Below, one piece after another: positions 61,122 through 64,000 of a stretch of 64,000 nt of DNA. How positions within the stretch are numbered: the stretch's first letter is position 1; every line of letters begins with the position of its first letter. Below the pieces are notes generated by a model that was not told where the DNA came from, did no database searches, and saw nothing but the letters and a program-made list of their open reading frames with translations. Source of the DNA: Ignelater luminosus (taxonomy: Eukaryota > Arthropoda > Insecta > Coleoptera > Elateridae); the NCBI GenBank assembly GCA_011009095.1, contig VTPC01000429.1, positions 50,001-114,000 of the forward strand, given 5' to 3'. Made by a program: the position numbers and the translations under genes.

Positions 61122-64000
61122 AACTAATAATAATAAAAGTGGACAGGATTTTCACAAATATTGACAACATGAATTAATTTGATAAAGATTTGTAAAGGAC
61201 ATCTAGAATAAATGTGAAAAGGATACAAGACAGATTGTCAAAACAAAGATACCATTTATTTGCAATAACAGAAATTAAACTTTTTGACAGTCAACCTGCA
61301 ACAAATAAAAGTGGACACTTCAATAAAAAATCTAGTAACTTTAGTATTGGTCAAAATAAACTTAAATACTAATAAAATAGTTTTTCCTTTATTCTCAACA
61401 ACTTCTAAGTCTTTTGTTCATTGACAAGTACAGGTTTCTTGGTAGTTCAGGCTTGTACTGTTTCGCTGTAAATTTATATCTATTCAACAAAATTATACAA
61501 CAGTAATGTAACAATAATTTTATTGCTTAGTATATAACATTGTTTTTGTAATTTTCTGTCTTGTAAGATTGCTTTCATATCAGGTTACTAGCGTTTAGCT
61601 CTTGTATAGGTCTTCATAGATAGAGATAATTATCATTATTTAGTTCTTAATGTGGAACTTGCATGAATCTCAGATTTATCTTAATTCACCTTTTTCTATC
61701 TTATTTATTTTCATTGTCATTAATTTAATAAGCCAAATCTAATTATTTTACAAGATTAGAATTTATTAATAATGTCCTTGTAAGCTTAATTCATTCAATT
61801 TCTTTTGAGGTTAGTTATCAATCCTGGTAATTTTCTATTTTTTATCTCTTAATTTCTTTATTATTAATACACAAGTTTAATTATGAATTTAGGCCTATCT
61901 TGTTATTGCCCATTTTGAAAAATCTTTTTCTTCTAATTAGACTTGTTTTTCAGGTTTTTTTTGTAGGTTTCTGTTCTTCTTTTCAAAAAACATGTTTTTT
62001 AAAACGTCTGTTTCTCGGCAATAATCTCAAACCCCATGCAATTTTTCCAATGGTTTAGAACTATTTTTTAGGACCCCTCTGCTATTGGTAAAATTACTGT
62101 AATTCTTTCCCTATTGCTTTCTGCAAGATTCCCTTGACTGGTTAAATTTTCAGTTCTGGGTCAAGTAGGGGCAGCCTGTGCAGTTCTGACTAAAAGGACT
62201 TGCTTGTAAGATTTCGAGTATACCAGATGTGTTCCAGCCTGTTCTAGCTTGTATGATAATCTTAACCCCCTGACTATCATTTAGTAGAGGTATGTTTTGC
62301 CACTGTAACCTTGTAACCCTTTGGATCACCACATCTAATTTATCAGATTATTTCTTTTTGATTCTTTTGTGTGGAGTATTTGTTTGAAAGTTTCAATCAT
62401 TCTGGGGGTAAGTCTCTTAGAATCCTTTTCTTTACCCTACCTATGCTTGGAAGATTTCCTTATTCTCATTTAAAGAGCTCGGTTGTTCTAACCGTCGTTA
62501 ATTTTTCGAGCTGCCAGCTTCAAAGACCTACTCTCCTTGAATGTCAATGCTTTTCTAGTGTCAACTTACCATGTTATTAAACTTGTCAATTAAATAATCT
62601 TAATGACATAACTAAATTTTGTTTTTGATGCTAAGTCAAAGCTAACAAAATTTTTCTTAAATGAATTTTATTAATTTTCTTAATGTTTTTATTATTTGCA
62701 TTTAAATATATGATGACTAAAGCTATTGATTCCTCTAGCTCATGATCTAATATTGAAATTCATTCAAGAATGATTTGTCTTGTATGCATGTCTTTTCCTT
62801 TGTTTTAGTATATGGTAAATTTTAAACCTATCGAACAGAGGTCTATAGATCAGTCAGGATTTCTTCTCATCATGTGATAAGTCTTTTTTAAACCTTCTTA
62901 AAACGCTTCTTGTTATTTTTCTCACATGTAAATATTGATTGCGATGCATTCAATTCAATTTATTAAATTTACAATTTTATTCAAATTCAATTATACATCA
63001 AAATTATTTTTCCAAATTTATTTTTAGTGATCTAAACTTAAAAGAGATTAAAGCTTTTTGTTGTTGTTTATTTACATTTAAAAGTTAGCTTATCACTTTG
63101 TGTAATTCATTTTGCTTATTTTGTTTGTGCATTTACATTTTGGCAAATATACCAGGTGTCCGGTATTCTCTTGCATCATTTTATATTCTGACGTTTGACT
63201 TGTTTATCTATCTTACCAGGTTTATTATATTAGTTTACTAGATTAGCATATTTTGTATAAAATATTACCTTGTTTATCTTTTTTTTTATCGTCTTTATAT
63301 TTATATTAACTTTGTTTTCTTAGCTATTTATTTAATTCAATATATTTCTTAACAAAAATTGTTTTCTTTTATTAAGGTTGTAACTAGAGCGTGGAGAAAT
63401 ATGCAAAATGCTCACTGTATCTTTTAATATATTCTTTCAAAACATTGGAATTACCCGCTTTATTACTTGTTATGTCTTAAATAGCTCTAGAAAACAATAA
63501 AATCTGCAATTTCATAATTCTGAAAAGTGATATTGAAATATAAAGTAGGCATTTTGCATATTTTTCCACTGTTTCAGTTAGTGGGTTAAGACTAAAAGAG
63601 TCTTTAAGTATTGTGTAATGCAAAGGTTATGTTGCAGTAATAAAATGAAGAAAAATAGAGCAACATCTCTTTAAAAACACTTTGATATTTGTCCAAGCAT
63701 CATCTGTTAAAAAGGTTCCACTGTATCATCGGTAAATAATGTAGGCCAAATGTACATTTTGAATAATAGACATTATAGTATAAGCATTCTTAGATTCTTC
63801 AAAACCTATTGAAACATTTAAACTAATTACTTTCAGATGTTAAGTAGCACACAAAAAAAAGATTTAGCTTATTAAAACTTTATAGAAAGTGGTTCTTCAT
63901 CATCTATATTAATGCTAAAATGATATTTAAAGACTCTAATATAAGATTTATTTGAATTAATTTTTTTGCTTAATATGTATGCAATTTTTTGCAAATAATC
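61122..64000. other. Stretch upstream of Sec16, nothing recognised
   Basis: 62,000-62,600 is slightly GC-richer and has an interrupted minus-strand frame (FKESRSLKLAARKIND) that I could not identify. T-rich tracts dominate elsewhere. Confidence 0.45.

Noticed and set aside
62150-62580. Frames in the slightly GC-richer stretch as N-terminal Sec16 exons
   Set aside because: The residues do not resemble any Sec16 part and the frames are interrupted by stops without splice signals.
1-64000. CRISPR arrays, prokaryotic operons or phage genes
   Set aside because: No regularly spaced repeats or bacterial gene layout are present, and the window is plainly eukaryotic.

Overview
The window is AT-rich eukaryotic DNA, most likely from an insect. 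It has large introns, GT-AG splice sites, one recognisable conserved gene, and many Tc1/mariner-type transposons of kinds common in insects. No bacterial-style gene organisation is present. The species cannot be named from the sequence alone.

Host gene. The minus strand from about 58,180 down to 39,357 carries the central and C-terminal part of Sec16, the scaffold of endoplasmic reticulum exit sites where COPII vesicles form. Twelve exons can be placed from reading frame and splice signals. Exons 1-5 encode the central conserved domain, exons 6-7 a Q-rich linker, exon 8 is a 27/30-nt microexon, exons 9-11 hold the WFGGIW block and S/P/Q-rich repeats, and exon 12 ends the protein with an SSLSREV motif. 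N-terminal exons are not seen and probably lie beyond 64,000. The microexon can also be read through into a 1-kb alternative terminal exon with its own stop and AATAAA, which predicts a second Sec16 isoform with a different C-terminus.

Mobile DNA. The rest is mainly transposons and their decayed copies. Left part (1-15,300): two small TA-flanked or TIR-bearing MITEs, a diverged dispersed repeat in two copies, mariner 1 (one frameshift), a rearranged DD41D fragment and an R2-like LINE fragment. Middle (20,900-36,900): a CpG-rich stretch that may be a promoter with a first exon, mariner 2 (one extra T), a second LINE fragment, a 2.6-kb DD41D element, mariner 3 with an intact 347-aa transposase, a foldback MITE, a hAT-type MITE with a perfect 8-bp target duplication, another MITE, a BEL/Pao gag fragment, a second DD41D fragment and a 391-bp tandem duplication. 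Inside Sec16 introns: an old mariner relict, a Tc1-like element split by a 2.8-kb PIF/Harbinger element (TTA duplication; removing it restores the host reading frame across the junction), and further MITEs. Right part (59,408-61,121): a 1.7-kb foldback element with about 380-bp inverted arms and a cysteine-rich coding fragment.

The stretches from 7.5 to 12.1 kb, 15.3 to 20.9 kb, 36.9 to 39.3 kb and 61.1 to 64 kb hold nothing I can call. I did not find a convincing wholly new system. The most useful leads are the Sec16 alternative terminal exon, the nested Harbinger insertion and the long-TIR element.
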